Source of the DNA: Pseudoalteromonas aliena SW19
GTDB lineage: Bacteria; Pseudomonadota; Gammaproteobacteria; Enterobacterales; Alteromonadaceae
DNA length: 64,000 nucleotides
Assembly: GCF_014905615.1 (NCBI RefSeq)
Contig: NZ_AQGU01000022.1
Coordinates: forward strand, 248,001-312,000
Direction: 5' to 3'
The notes beneath the pieces were generated by a model. That model searched no databases. It saw only the letters and a program-made list of their open reading frames with translations, and was not told where the DNA came from. The position numbers and the translations under genes were made by a program. Shown piece by piece: positions 36,609 through 45,958 of this stretch (position 1 is its first letter; the number at the start of each line of letters is the position of its first letter).

Positions 36609-39134
36609 GTGGCAAAACGGCTTAAGTTGCTAATATTAAATGCAAGTAGTGCTGAGCGTCGCACTATTCGTGCCACTTTAGATAGCTTAAATGTGTTTAC
36701 TTTTATTGAAGTCCAAGACAGTCAGGAAGCCTTAAAAATCTTAAAGCAACAACCTGTAGATATTATTATTACAGGGCTGAATGTAGGTAAAATTGATGGC
36801 TGGCGTTTTTCTCGAATGATCCGTTCTGGTTTATTAAAAACCACAAAAAACACACCTATATTACTAACTCCCCCTATCTACTGTGAGCGAATAGCCGAAA
36901 CGACCGCCCGTAGCTATGGTATTGATGCGGTACTGCCTTTTGAGCATCAAGATATGTTGCCACAAGTTTTGGCTAATGTGCTGTCAACACACTTAGAAAA
37001 AAGCAGTCGCTTAAATCTATTACTATTAGAACCTCAGCAAAGTAAAGCCAATGATATTAGCGAACAACTCAAACTAAACTTTGCAATTACTCATGTAACC
37101 ACAAGTAAAGAGGCGCTTAGTGCTTATTATCAGCAGCAGTTTTCAATTGTGTTACTCGATGCAACAGCAAATAGGGCTGAAATATCAAGCATATTAGTAG
37201 AAGATATTTTACAGCATAACCCTAAGCAAGCGATTGTAACGATTATAGATAACGCAGATGCAGACTATGCAGAACAGCTTTTGCTGTCAGGCGTTACCGA
37301 TTTTATCCGCGCCCCCTACGACCCTTCATTTTTGAACAAAGTATGTGATCACGCAGCACGCCGAGAAGATTTTATGGTGAGTTACGCTGAGTTTGCCAAC
37401 AAAGTTGAGCAATTAAGTTTGAGTGAAGTAAAATACAAAGAGTTATTTTCAGCTCATCAACGTATTTTATTGCACTTAAATACGGTTGTCCTTGAACTAG
37501 ATCAACAAGGCCTTATTCGCTTCATTAACCCAGCATGGGAGACACTCAGTGGCTTTGGCGTGAAGTATTCACTGCAACGCTCACTCACTGATTTTTGTAC
37601 CAATGAATGCCAGCAAAAACTACAAAATACAGTAAGCAATATTCTCCATGGCGGTGATCAGCAACAACAAATTGAAATAAAAATAAATCATAAAAATGGG
37701 AATGAAATTTGGGTTGAATGCAGGCTTCAGCTGATTAAAAATAGTCGTAATAATGCGACAATTACGGCAACAATCGATAATATCCATGAACGAAAACAAG
37801 CAGAATTACAGCTGCGTCATTTAGCATTACACGACACATTAACGGGACTGCACAATCGCTATTATTTTGATCAACAACTTAACCAAATTTGCATGCCTGA
37901 TCAAACACATACCAATATTGAACACGCATTGATCTATATTGATCTTGACCATTTCAAAATAATAAACGACAGCAAAGGGCATCATCAAGGCGATGTTGTT
38001 TTAAAAGAAGTCGCTGAGCTTTTTAAAGATAATATTGGTGGTGATCATCTAGTTTGTCGTATTGGTGGCGATGAATTTGCCGTAATACTAACAAATATGA
38101 ACTTGCTTGAGGCTCACTTAGTAGCAGAGGGAGTGTGCAGTGCAATAGAAAAACATGCATTTATGTCTGGCGACCAAGTTTATACTATAAGTTGCTCTAT
38201 TGGCTTAGCTCAAATAACATCAAAAAATTGTGACCCTAATGAGTGTTTAAAACAAGCCGACATTGCTTTATATATTGCTAAAAACTTAGGTCGTAACTTA
38301 GTTCACTGCTATTCAAAAGAAGATAAGCAAAACAATACATTACAAACAGGTTTAGAGTGGGGCCATGAAATACGCCAAGCATTACAGCAAAATAATATAG
38401 AGCTTCACTATCAGCCTATATGGGACTTTAAAGAGAATAAAGTAGCCTATTTTGAAGTTCTACTGCGCTTAAAACTCAATAATAAACTCGTATATCCTGA
38501 CCAATTTATTCCTTCTCTTGAAATGCTAAACGATACTTTTTTGATGGATCAATGCGTTATACGTAACACAGTTTCTTGCGTTGCGAAACATCCAGAATTA
38601 AAGCAAGTTGCTATTAACTTATCTGCTCAGTCTTTTTTAGATGAACGATTATTACCGCTTATTGAATCAAATTTAGAAAAGTACCAAGTATCTCCTACCC
38701 GTATTATTTTTGAGATTACTGAGTCAGCAAGTATAAATAATTTAAAAGCAACGCGTAAAATGATCGAAAAGCTGAATAACCTAGGCTGCCACTTTTCAAT
38801 AGATGATTTTGGTACTGGCTTTAGTACGTTTAACTATCTTAAACAACTTCCCGCGCAGCATGTTAAAATTGATGGCTCCTTTGTACGTGATATGCTAAAT
38901 GATCCTATTGATTTAGCCCTAGTAAAAGCAATCAATGACATAAGTAGCTCTCTCGACAAACTCTCTGTAGCTGAATATGTTGAAAATAAAGAGATCTTTT
39001 ATGCACTAAAAGAGATTGGCGTAGATTATGGTCAAGGCTACTTTATAGCTCGCCCAATACCCATCGAAAAAGTTAAAGCTGAGCTTGAAAATATTTTAAA
39101 TAATAAAGTTTTTTATCAACAATCACCTAGCTAA
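36609..39134 (+). CDS. REC-REC-PAS-GGDEF-EAL signalling protein
   Basis: 841-residue cytoplasmic protein. First receiver domain at residues 6-125, but the phospho-acceptor position holds Gly56 (IIITGLN) instead of Asp, so it is probably not phosphorylated. Second receiver-like domain at 138-255 with LLDATA, which keeps an Asp. PAS at about 285-400 with RFINPAWETLSG. GGDEF at about 405-565 with intact RIGGDEF near 485. EAL at about 585-835 with EVL in place of EAL (YFEVLLRL), DDFGTGFSTFNYL and KIDGSFVRD. Its EAL catalytic Glu-Ile/Val near YVEN (usually EGVE) is altered, so phosphodiesterase activity is doubtful. GTG start. Confidence 0.9.
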   Translation: MAKRLKLLILNASSAERRTIRATLDSLNVFTFIEVQDSQEALKILKQQPVDIIITGLNVGKIDGWRFSRMIRSGLLKTTKNTPILLTPPIYCERIAETTARSYGIDAVLPFEHQDMLPQVLANVLSTHLEKSSRLNLLLLEPQQSKANDISEQLKLNFAITHVTTSKEALSAYYQQQFSIVLLDATANRAEISSILVEDILQHNPKQAIVTIIDNADADYAEQLLLSGVTDFIRAPYDPSFLNKVCDHAARREDFMVSYAEFANKVEQLSLSEVKYKELFSAHQRILLHLNTVVLELDQQGLIRFINPAWETLSGFGVKYSLQRSLTDFCTNECQQKLQNTVSNILHGGDQQQQIEIKINHKNGNEIWVECRLQLIKNSRNNATITATIDNIHERKQAELQLRHLALHDTLTGLHNRYYFDQQLNQICMPDQTHTNIEHALIYIDLDHFKIINDSKGHHQGDVVLKEVAELFKDNIGGDHLVCRIGGDEFAVILTNMNLLEAHLVAEGVCSAIEKHAFMSGDQVYTISCSIGLAQITSKNCDPNECLKQADIALYIAKNLGRNLVHCYSKEDKQNNTLQTGLEWGHEIRQALQQNNIELHYQPIWDFKENKVAYFEVLLRLKLNNKLVYPDQFIPSLEMLNDTFLMDQCVIRNTVSCVAKHPELKQVAINLSAQSFLDERLLPLIESNLEKYQVSPTRIIFEITESASINNLKATRKMIEKLNNLGCHFSIDDFGTGFSTFNYLKQLPAQHVKIDGSFVRDMLNDPIDLALVKAINDISSSLDKLSVAEYVENKEIFYALKEIGVDYGQGYFIARPIPIEKVKAELENILNNKVFYQQSPS

Positions 39135-39331
39135 TAATCCGTAAAATTAAACAATTTTAAGCATTTTATTGCTGTCATTATTGTCTTTATTGCCTATACT
39201 CTACTCACAACCCAGCGAATGTCACGCTGTTTAATGGATTACACTTGAAAAACATGACATTACCACTTAATGGTACATAACTGGCTTTTGTAGTTAAGTT
39301 TGATACTACTTAGGATCTTAAGGAGAAAGGT

Positions 39332-39544
39332 ATGATGCAATTAGTTACTTTGTTACTAGCTATACACTTTGTTATTGCATATCAATGTTATCGATATGCA
39401 ACGATTAAAGGCTATCCTGTTAAGGTATTTACTGTCTTAGGATGTGTGCCCTACTTTAACCTAGTCGTATGGATTTACCTATTATTTTTACCTGAACTAG
39501 AACCTTTCGAAGGTCATAAACATGATCAAAAGCAGCCTTTGTAG
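39332..39544 (+). CDS. Small membrane protein, unknown
   Basis: 70 residues with two hydrophobic helices (about 2-22 and 32-54) and a hydrophilic tail. The first helix ends in AYQCYRYATIKGYPVK and the second contains GCVPYFNLVVWIYLLFLPE. No family recognised. AGGAG six bases before the ATG makes it a convincing gene; a second ATG follows immediately. Its stop codon lies inside the hairpin it shares with oxyR. Confidence 0.75.
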   Translation: MMQLVTLLLAIHFVIAYQCYRYATIKGYPVKVFTVLGCVPYFNLVVWIYLLFLPELEPFEGHKHDQKQPL

Positions 39545-39557
39545 CTGCTTTATTTTT
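39529..39557. terminator. Shared terminator, small membrane protein / oxyR
   Basis: AAAGCAGC / GCTGCTTT stem with a 7-base loop, followed by ATTTTTT on the plus strand. It overlaps both converging stop codons. Confidence 0.75.
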
Positions 39558-40473
39558 TAATAAAATCTAAGCTGCATTGATACTTTAAGAATGATTCAAG
39601 TTGCTGGCTAAACAATTTAAAATCACGAATACGCCCAGTTGTCTTACGCCACAATATACCAACATCCCTATATGCATCATTTTGCGAAGGGGTCGCAATC
39701 ATGTTTTTATTATCCAAAATACCGGCATTAATCGCCATTTGCGGTAAAAAAGTCACACCAAGCTGATGCTCAACCATACTAAGCAATGTATGCAAACTCG
39801 CCGCTTCAAAGGGATTAATACAGCTAGCACGATTTAAATGACACGCACTGAGCGCATGCCCTGTCATACAGTGCTCTCGTTCGAGTAAAAATACACTTGC
39901 ATCCGGCAGTAAATTAAAATCCTCCACGCCCTTTGCTGGTGTGTAATCTTTATGATGCACCAAACTAAAATGATCTTTAGCAAGCACTTGAGTGTGAAAC
40001 TTGTCGGTTTCATATGGCAAAGCCAGTAACGCTAAATCAATATGTCCATGCTCGAGCTTATCGAGTAACTTATCACTAGTATCTTCTATTAATACCAGTT
40101 CTAAATCACCAAAAGTTTCTTTACAAAAGTGATAGAGCGGAGCCGCAATAAAGCTGGCGATAGTCGGTATTACACCAACGGTTAATTTACCATGCAGTGG
40201 TGTTAAAAAGCTTTTAGTAAGCTCTTTTAAACTAATTGTGTCGTTAATAATCCTACGTGCACGTTCTACTACTTCCTCACCAATGCTGGTAAACATAAGG
40301 CTACGATTTTCTCGCTCAATGAGCTGACAACCAAGTGTTTCCTCAAGGTTTTGAATCGCACTGCTTAAAGTTGATTGCCCTATAAAGCACGCACTCGCTG
40401 CACGGCCAAAATGCTGATACTGGTGAACAGCCAACAAATACTGTAACTGTTTAATACTTGGGAGATTCGTCAT
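39550..40473 (-). CDS. oxyR: LysR-type peroxide regulator OxyR
   Basis: 307 residues. The N-terminal winged helix-turn-helix has HFGRAASACFIGQSTLSSAI near residue 21. The C-terminal sensor domain carries Cys202 and Cys211 in EHCMTGHALSAC, nine residues apart like E. coli Cys199 and Cys208, the disulfide that forms on peroxide exposure. The start is ATG 40473 with GGAAAGA upstream; GTG 40485 is in frame but overlaps the ribosome site. It lies downstream of the Pit transporter with no obvious functional link. A target such as katG or ahpC is not in the window. Confidence 0.92.
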   Translation of the reverse strand: MTNLPSIKQLQYLLAVHQYQHFGRAASACFIGQSTLSSAIQNLEETLGCQLIERENRSLMFTSIGEEVVERARRIINDTISLKELTKSFLTPLHGKLTVGVIPTIASFIAAPLYHFCKETFGDLELVLIEDTSDKLLDKLEHGHIDLALLALPYETDKFHTQVLAKDHFSLVHHKDYTPAKGVEDFNLLPDASVFLLEREHCMTGHALSACHLNRASCINPFEAASLHTLLSMVEHQLGVTFLPQMAINAGILDNKNMIATPSQNDAYRDVGILWRKTTGRIRDFKLFSQQLESFLKYQCSLDFIKK

Positions 40474-40554
40474 TTTTCTTTCCACAAATAAAAAGACCCC
40501 AACACCTAGGGCATTGAGATCTTTTCAAGCTAAAAGTCTTTGAGTACTTTTTTG

Positions 40555-41823
40555 TTAAACCCCAAATGCGGTTCTTAGTACATAGAAAATAACAATAGCA
40601 AGGGCAGCACCAACTGGCAACGTAATTACCCAAGAAACTACAATGTTTCTGATAACACTCATATTAAGAGCACCAATACCACGCGCCATACCTACACCTA
40701 ATACCGCACCCACTAAGGTTTGTGTAGTAGAGATTGGCATACCTGTGCCTGATGCAATAACAACCGTTGAAGCGGCAGCTAATTCAGCAGCAAAACCACG
40801 GCTAGGTGTTAAATGTGTAATACCTTCACCAATCGTTTTAATTACTTTTTTACCTAAAATAGCAAGACCTGCCACAATACCAAAACCACCAAGCGGTAGA
40901 ATCCACCAAGCAATAGCGGCTTTCTTAGCAATTTCACCATTGTTTTCAACAATGTTTACAACAGCAGCTAGTGGACCAATAGCATTAGCAACGTCATTAG
41001 AACCATGAGCAAACGCCATACAACAGGCTGTTAGTACCATTAATACTGCAAATACTTTTTCAACATTGTTGAACTGCATTTGCTTATCGGCTTTAGGATC
41101 AATGTTTAAGCGAGAAATAGCAATCTTACCAATAATTGCCACAATCACTGCAACGGCGATTGAAAGTGCATAACCTTCAACAGCACCTAAGTCTACGCCA
41201 ACATGCTTTAAGCCTTTTTTAATTGTAACCAAGGCCATAATAAAGCCCGCCAGTCCCATATAAAGTGGTACGTAGCGTTTAGCATTTTTAAGTGGAGCAT
41301 CAGTATCAAAAATAAGTTTTTGCGCACTCATAAATATTAAGTATGCAATAAAACCAGATATAGCGGGCGTTATAATCCAACTACCTACAATACCACCTAC
41401 TTTATCCCATTGAATTGCCTCAGTGCCTACTGCAACTAATGCAAAACCAATGATTGCACCAATGATTGAGTGAGTAGTTGATACTGGCCAACCTAGAAAC
41501 GAAGCCATTAATAGCCATGTTCCGGCTGCAAATAAAGAAGCAATCATACCCAGAACCATAAGTTCTGGAATATCTGCAAATGGTGCCGCATCAATAATTC
41601 CTTTACGAATTGTTGATGTAACCTCACCACCAGCTAAATAAGCACCTGCAAATTCAAAAATCATCGCTATAAAAATAGCCTGTTTGATTGTTAATGCTTT
41701 TGAACCTACAGAAGTTCCCATGGCGTTAGCTACGTCATTCGCGCCAATACCATAAGCCATAAAAAAGCCGACTGCTGCGGCAATTAAAATTAATACCGTG
41801 CCGTAAGATGCAATGATATCCAT
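40555..41823 (-). CDS. pit: Low-affinity inorganic phosphate transporter, PiT family
   Basis: 422 residues, about ten membrane helices. The two family repeats are clear: GIGANDVANAMGTSVGSKAL near residue 26 and HGSNDVANAIGPLAAV near 273. It imports metal-phosphate with protons. It follows a DUF47 (PhoU-like) gene by 39 bases, the usual bacterial pairing in which the DUF47 protein modulates transport. This low-affinity route complements the Pst system encoded just upstream. No Pho box was seen before this pair. Confidence 0.96.
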   Translation of the reverse strand: MDIIASYGTVLILIAAAVGFFMAYGIGANDVANAMGTSVGSKALTIKQAIFIAMIFEFAGAYLAGGEVTSTIRKGIIDAAPFADIPELMVLGMIASLFAAGTWLLMASFLGWPVSTTHSIIGAIIGFALVAVGTEAIQWDKVGGIVGSWIITPAISGFIAYLIFMSAQKLIFDTDAPLKNAKRYVPLYMGLAGFIMALVTIKKGLKHVGVDLGAVEGYALSIAVAVIVAIIGKIAISRLNIDPKADKQMQFNNVEKVFAVLMVLTACCMAFAHGSNDVANAIGPLAAVVNIVENNGEIAKKAAIAWWILPLGGFGIVAGLAILGKKVIKTIGEGITHLTPSRGFAAELAAASTVVIASGTGMPISTTQTLVGAVLGVGMARGIGALNMSVIRNIVVSWVITLPVGAALAIVIFYVLRTAFGV

Positions 41824-41862
41824 TGTAAAACCTTAATCTTTCGTGTTTGAACTGATTTTAAA

Positions 41863-42540
41863 TTAACGAGCTAACATCAGCTCAAGACGTGATCCTACGC
41901 GCTCTGCAATATCTGCAAGCTCGCCAACCCATTCAATGATTTTGTATAAAAACATCACATCAATTGGATTTAACTCACCTTCTACATCTCGTAGTTGGCG
42001 GCGTACTTTTATTTGCATTTCGTCCGTGTCTTGTTCTATTGCATCCAATTCAACTAGCATTTTTTCTACTAAGGTCACTTCACGACCTTTAAAGCCTGTT
42101 TCTAGCAGCTCTTCTAATTCGTTAATTGCTTTAGATGCTTGTTTTGTCGCATCAACACAACGAGTTAAATAAGCCAAGAAATCAACTTGCATAACTTTTG
42201 GAATGGTCATTTCACGACCAATCACACGTCCAGCAATGTCTTTTGCTTTATTTGCAATTTTATCTTGTTGGGTTACTAATTCGAGCAGATCTGTACGCTC
42301 TACCGGCATGAATAAACCGCGCGGTAACTGTAAACGTATATCTCTTTTCATATCATCGGCTTCACGCTCTAAATTACGAATAGTGATGCGAAGCTCTTCA
42401 GCTTGTACCCACTCTTCTTTAAATACGTGATTAAAGAAAGGTATCAAAGCTTTACTTGCTTGATGAACTTTCTTTATGTGTTCTTCCATTGGCTTGATAG
42501 GAGATTTTGCAAATACTCCTAAAAACGCGTTTGTAGGCAT
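41863..42540 (-). CDS. DUF47/TIGR00153 Pit accessory protein (PhoU-like)
   Basis: 225-residue all-helical cytoplasmic protein distantly related to PhoU. Seen: FLGVFAKSPIKPMEEHI at the N-terminus, READDMKRDIRLQLPRGLFMPVERTDLLEL near residue 63, QDKIANKAKDIAGRV, and the C-terminal WVGELADIAERVGSRLELMLAR. It probably regulates the Pit transporter encoded downstream. ATG 42540 follows AAAGGG by six bases; TTG 42558 is in frame but unlikely. Confidence 0.93.
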   Translation of the reverse strand: MPTNAFLGVFAKSPIKPMEEHIKKVHQASKALIPFFNHVFKEEWVQAEELRITIRNLEREADDMKRDIRLQLPRGLFMPVERTDLLELVTQQDKIANKAKDIAGRVIGREMTIPKVMQVDFLAYLTRCVDATKQASKAINELEELLETGFKGREVTLVEKMLVELDAIEQDTDEMQIKVRRQLRDVEGELNPIDVMFLYKIIEWVGELADIAERVGSRLELMLAR

Positions 42541-42643
42541 AACTGACCCTTTAATCAAATTGATATGCTTTGCAGCATGAATTTTACAGCATTAACAACG
42601 ATTGTGAACGCTTTTTATTGCTTCACTTGCTCTTGCAACGCAC

Positions 42644-42664
42644 AAAGCGACACAAGGTCGCTTT
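42644..42664 (-). terminator. Possible terminator after phoU
   Basis: AAAGCGAC ACAAG GTCGCTTT hairpin, 27 bases past the phoU stop. The T-run after it on the minus strand is short. Confidence 0.45.
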
Positions 42665-42690
42665 AATACAAAAGAATGAAATAGTTAAAT

Positions 42691-43392
42691 TTATAATGAT
42701 TTTTCTATATCTTCTTGAGATGTATGACGAATATCTTTACCGTTTACAAAATAAATAATGTATTCAGCAATATTTTGACAACGGTCGCCAATACGCTCTA
42801 ACGAACGAACAGACCAAACTAAGTCCATAATTTTTGGTATTGAACGAGGGTCTTCCATCATATAAGTCATAATTTGACGTGTAATGGCTTCATACTCTCG
42901 ATCTACCTTGGCATCTTCCTTGTGAACCTGAAATGCTCGTTGCACATCCATACGGGCAAATGCATCAAGTACATCATGCAACATTTTTAAAACTTGGCGG
43001 CCCATGTTTTCAATATTTACGAGTAGATCTTGTTGATCTTTGGTAAATGAATCAAGAGCAACTTTTGCGATTCGCTTTGCTTCATCACCAATGCGCTCTA
43101 AATCAGCAATTGTTTTCGCTATGGCGATTACTAAACGTAAGTCGCTAGCCGCAGGCTGGCGGCGAGCAATAATTCGTGTACATTCTTCATCAATGTTCAC
43201 TTCCATGGCATTTACTTTGTAGTCATTTTCACGGACTTTTTGCGCAAGCTCTGCATCGTTTCGACTGACCGCATCAAGTGCACTGCTTAATTGTTGCTCA
43301 ACTAAGCCACCCATGCTTAATACGTGATTACGCACATTTTCTAGTTCTTGGTTAAAGCGCCCAGAAATGTGTTTATTAATGTTATGTTCCAT
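42691..43392 (-). CDS. phoU: Phosphate signalling regulator PhoU
   Basis: 233 residues, two three-helix bundles with the metal-binding E(D)xxxD patterns. Near residue 80 is [26 protein letters not shown], and near 195 [22 protein letters not shown]. PhoU dampens the PhoR kinase when Pst is saturated. Last gene of pstC-pstA-pstB-phoU. phoB and phoR are not in the window. Confidence 0.97.
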   Translation of the reverse strand: MEHNINKHISGRFNQELENVRNHVLSMGGLVEQQLSSALDAVSRNDAELAQKVRENDYKVNAMEVNIDEECTRIIARRQPAASDLRLVIAIAKTIADLERIGDEAKRIAKVALDSFTKDQQDLLVNIENMGRQVLKMLHDVLDAFARMDVQRAFQVHKEDAKVDREYEAITRQIMTYMMEDPRSIPKIMDLVWSVRSLERIGDRCQNIAEYIIYFVNGKDIRHTSQEDIEKSL

Positions 43393-43438
43393 AATTACCT
43401 TCTCTTTTGATCTTATACAACACGCTGTAATAGGCTAA

Positions 43439-44266
43439 TTAACCGTAACGACCGGTAATATAATCTTCGGTCTTTTTCTTCGTTGGTGTTGTGAATAAGG
43501 TATTTGTATCTGAGTATTCAATTAATTCACCCATGTACATAAAGGCGGTTTGATCAGATACTCGCGCTGCTTGTTGCATGTTATGTGTAACAATAACAAC
43601 GGTAAATTTATTCTTTAAATCGTTTATTAGCTCTTCGATTACCAAAGTAGAAATTGGATCGAGTGCCGATGTCGGCTCATCCAATAAAAGGACTTCTGGC
43701 TCAATCGCAATTGAGCGAGCAATAACTAAACGCTGTTGCTGACCACCCGATAAACCAAATGCACTATCGTGTAATCTATCTTTTACTTCATCCCACAGGG
43801 CTGCGCCACGAAGTGATTGCTCTACCACTTCATCTAGTTTGCGCTTTTCTTTAATACCTTGTAAGCGTAGACCATAAACCACATTCTCATAAATTGATTT
43901 AGGAAACGGATTAGGGCGTTGAAACACCATGCCCACATTACGGCGAAGCGCAGCAACATCAACGCTTTTATCGTAAATATTTTGTCCATGCAGTAATATT
44001 TCACCCTCAATGCGACAAATATCCACAAGGTCATTCATACGGTTGATACAACGCAGTAACGTTGATTTACCACAACCCGATGGACCAATGAACGCCGTTA
44101 CTTGGCCTTTTGGGATGCTCATGTTCACTTTACTAAGCGCTTGTTTATCACCGTAGTAAAGATCAAGGTCTTTAATTTCTAGCGCTTTTTGCTCATCGGT
44201 TAAATTATCTAAATCTAACTTCATGCCCAAATTTGCTTGGTTTACTTGTGTAGCGACTGTAATCAT
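43439..44266 (-). CDS. pstB: Phosphate ABC transporter ATPase PstB
   Basis: 275 residues. Walker [10 protein letters not shown] near residue 57, Q-loop [17 protein letters not shown], signature [13 protein letters not shown] near 173, Walker [14 protein letters not shown] near 193 and the switch His in [14 protein letters not shown]. It powers high-affinity phosphate uptake with PstA and PstC and transmits the transport state to PhoU. A 20-residue N-terminal extension precedes the ABC domain. Confidence 0.98.
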   Translation of the reverse strand: MITVATQVNQANLGMKLDLDNLTDEQKALEIKDLDLYYGDKQALSKVNMSIPKGQVTAFIGPSGCGKSTLLRCINRMNDLVDICRIEGEILLHGQNIYDKSVDVAALRRNVGMVFQRPNPFPKSIYENVVYGLRLQGIKEKRKLDEVVEQSLRGAALWDEVKDRLHDSAFGLSGGQQQRLVIARSIAIEPEVLLLDEPTSALDPISTLVIEELINDLKNKFTVVIVTHNMQQAARVSDQTAFMYMGELIEYSDTNTLFTTPTKKKTEDYITGRYG

Positions 44267-44293
44267 GTTTATTACCTATAAAATCTTTACTAA

Positions 44294-45943
44294 TTAGTGT
44301 TCAAGCGATCTGAATTTTTCACGTAAATGGTTACGTATACCAATGGCCGTTATGTTGAGCGTTATAATTACCGACACCAATAAAAATGCAGTTGCATATA
44401 CCAGTGGTCGCGCTGCTTCAACATTTGGACTTTGAAAGCCAACATCGTAAATATGAAACCCTAAATGCATGAACTTTCTATCTAAGTGAAAATATGGAAA
44501 GTTACCATCAAGTGGCAATGTAGGTGCCATTTTTACCACACCCACCAGCATTAATGGTGCAACTTCACCTGCGGCGCGCGCAACAGCGAGTATTAAACCG
44601 GTCATAATTGCAGGGCTTGCCATTGGAATTACAATACGCCATAACGTTTCAACTTTTGTTGCGCCCAGCGCTAATGAACCATCACGTACCGTGCTTGGAA
44701 TTCGAGATAACCCTTCTTCGGTCGATACAATTACAACAGGGAGCGTTAATATAGCCAATGTCAATGCTGACCACATTACACCTGGCGTACCAAATACAGG
44801 GGTTGGCGATGCTTCAGGGTAAAACAATTGGTCTAAACTACCACCTAACATATAAACAAAAAAGCCTAAGCCAAATACACCGTATACAATTGAAGGCACA
44901 CCGGCTAAGTTAATGACTGCAATACGAATCATTTTCGTCACTGCGTTTTTCGCTGCATATTCATGTAAGTAAATTGCAGCGACAACACCAAACGGCGTTA
45001 CTATTACCGCCATTAGCATAACCATAAAAACAGTACCAAATATGGCAGGAAACACGCCACCTTCGGTATTTGCTTCACGCGGATCATCAGATACAAACTT
45101 GCCTAGCTGTACAAAGTAATGACCTAGTTTTGCAAAAAAGCCCATGTCATTTGGAAACCAAACATCAAGTACCTGATACATAGGGATAGTCACAATTTCA
45201 CCGCGCATATCTTTTACAGTAACATAGTCACGTTTTGCAAGTTTACGCAGTGCGAATAACTCTTTTTCAAGTACGCCATACTCTGCACGTAAATTAGCAC
45301 GCGCTTGAGCAAGTTCAGCAACACGCTCATCGGTTAACTCATTATCAAGTAAATAACCTTTCTCTTTTAACCGTAAGCGTTCAAGTTCATAGTTAATGTG
45401 GCCAATATCGCCGTTTTGTAAATCAAGCGCTTCATCATTTAAATCAACTGCGCGATCAACAAGTTCGTGTAAAGCCTCAACGGTATCACCAGCAACTGGC
45501 TTGCCATCTTTAATAACGCTCTCTAGGTAACCGTAAAAATTACCGTTTTTACTACGCTCAAATACCGCAAGTGTCGCTGGTGCCGATTTTTCTTTTATAT
45601 CGGTTTCAAGTATCCAACGAAAATCTAAATCGACGTATTCACGGTTACCTGTTTTGATAAGTAAACGCTCAAACTCTTCTTTATCAAATGCTGATACATC
45701 AACACCTGTTGCAGCTAAACGCTCTTTGGGTACCATTTCTCGGTCGTAAACTTCACCAATAACGGTTTGCTTTGCAATAGAGCCTTCAAGCTCATACTGC
45801 ATCACTTCAGAAGGCCAAAAGAAACTTAATCCCTTCCAGGCTATCATTGCTAATAAACCTAACACTGAAATCAAACTGATGCTCACTGCACCACCGGTCA
45901 TCCAAATCCAAGGAGAACCAGACCTAAACCACTGCTTTACCAT
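44294..45943 (-). CDS. pstA: Phosphate ABC transporter permease PstA, long form
   Basis: 549 residues, nearly twice E. coli PstA (296). TM1 is at about residues 15-40, followed by a soluble insertion of about 210 residues with a coiled-coil-like Leu/Glu/Arg segment around 165-230, then the usual five-helix permease domain. The permease loop is seen as GSLALGATKVETLWRIVIPMASPAIMTGL near residue 425. ATG 45943 follows GGAGA; GTG 45958 would overlap the pstC stop. Long forms occur in marine gammaproteobacteria. The insertion's function is unknown. Confidence 0.95.
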   Translation of the reverse strand: MVKQWFRSGSPWIWMTGGAVSISLISVLGLLAMIAWKGLSFFWPSEVMQYELEGSIAKQTVIGEVYDREMVPKERLAATGVDVSAFDKEEFERLLIKTGNREYVDLDFRWILETDIKEKSAPATLAVFERSKNGNFYGYLESVIKDGKPVAGDTVEALHELVDRAVDLNDEALDLQNGDIGHINYELERLRLKEKGYLLDNELTDERVAELAQARANLRAEYGVLEKELFALRKLAKRDYVTVKDMRGEIVTIPMYQVLDVWFPNDMGFFAKLGHYFVQLGKFVSDDPREANTEGGVFPAIFGTVFMVMLMAVIVTPFGVVAAIYLHEYAAKNAVTKMIRIAVINLAGVPSIVYGVFGLGFFVYMLGGSLDQLFYPEASPTPVFGTPGVMWSALTLAILTLPVVIVSTEEGLSRIPSTVRDGSLALGATKVETLWRIVIPMASPAIMTGLILAVARAAGEVAPLMLVGVVKMAPTLPLDGNFPYFHLDRKFMHLGFHIYDVGFQSPNVEAARPLVYATAFLLVSVIITLNITAIGIRNHLREKFRSLEH

Positions 45944-45958
45944 GTCGTGTCTCTCCAC

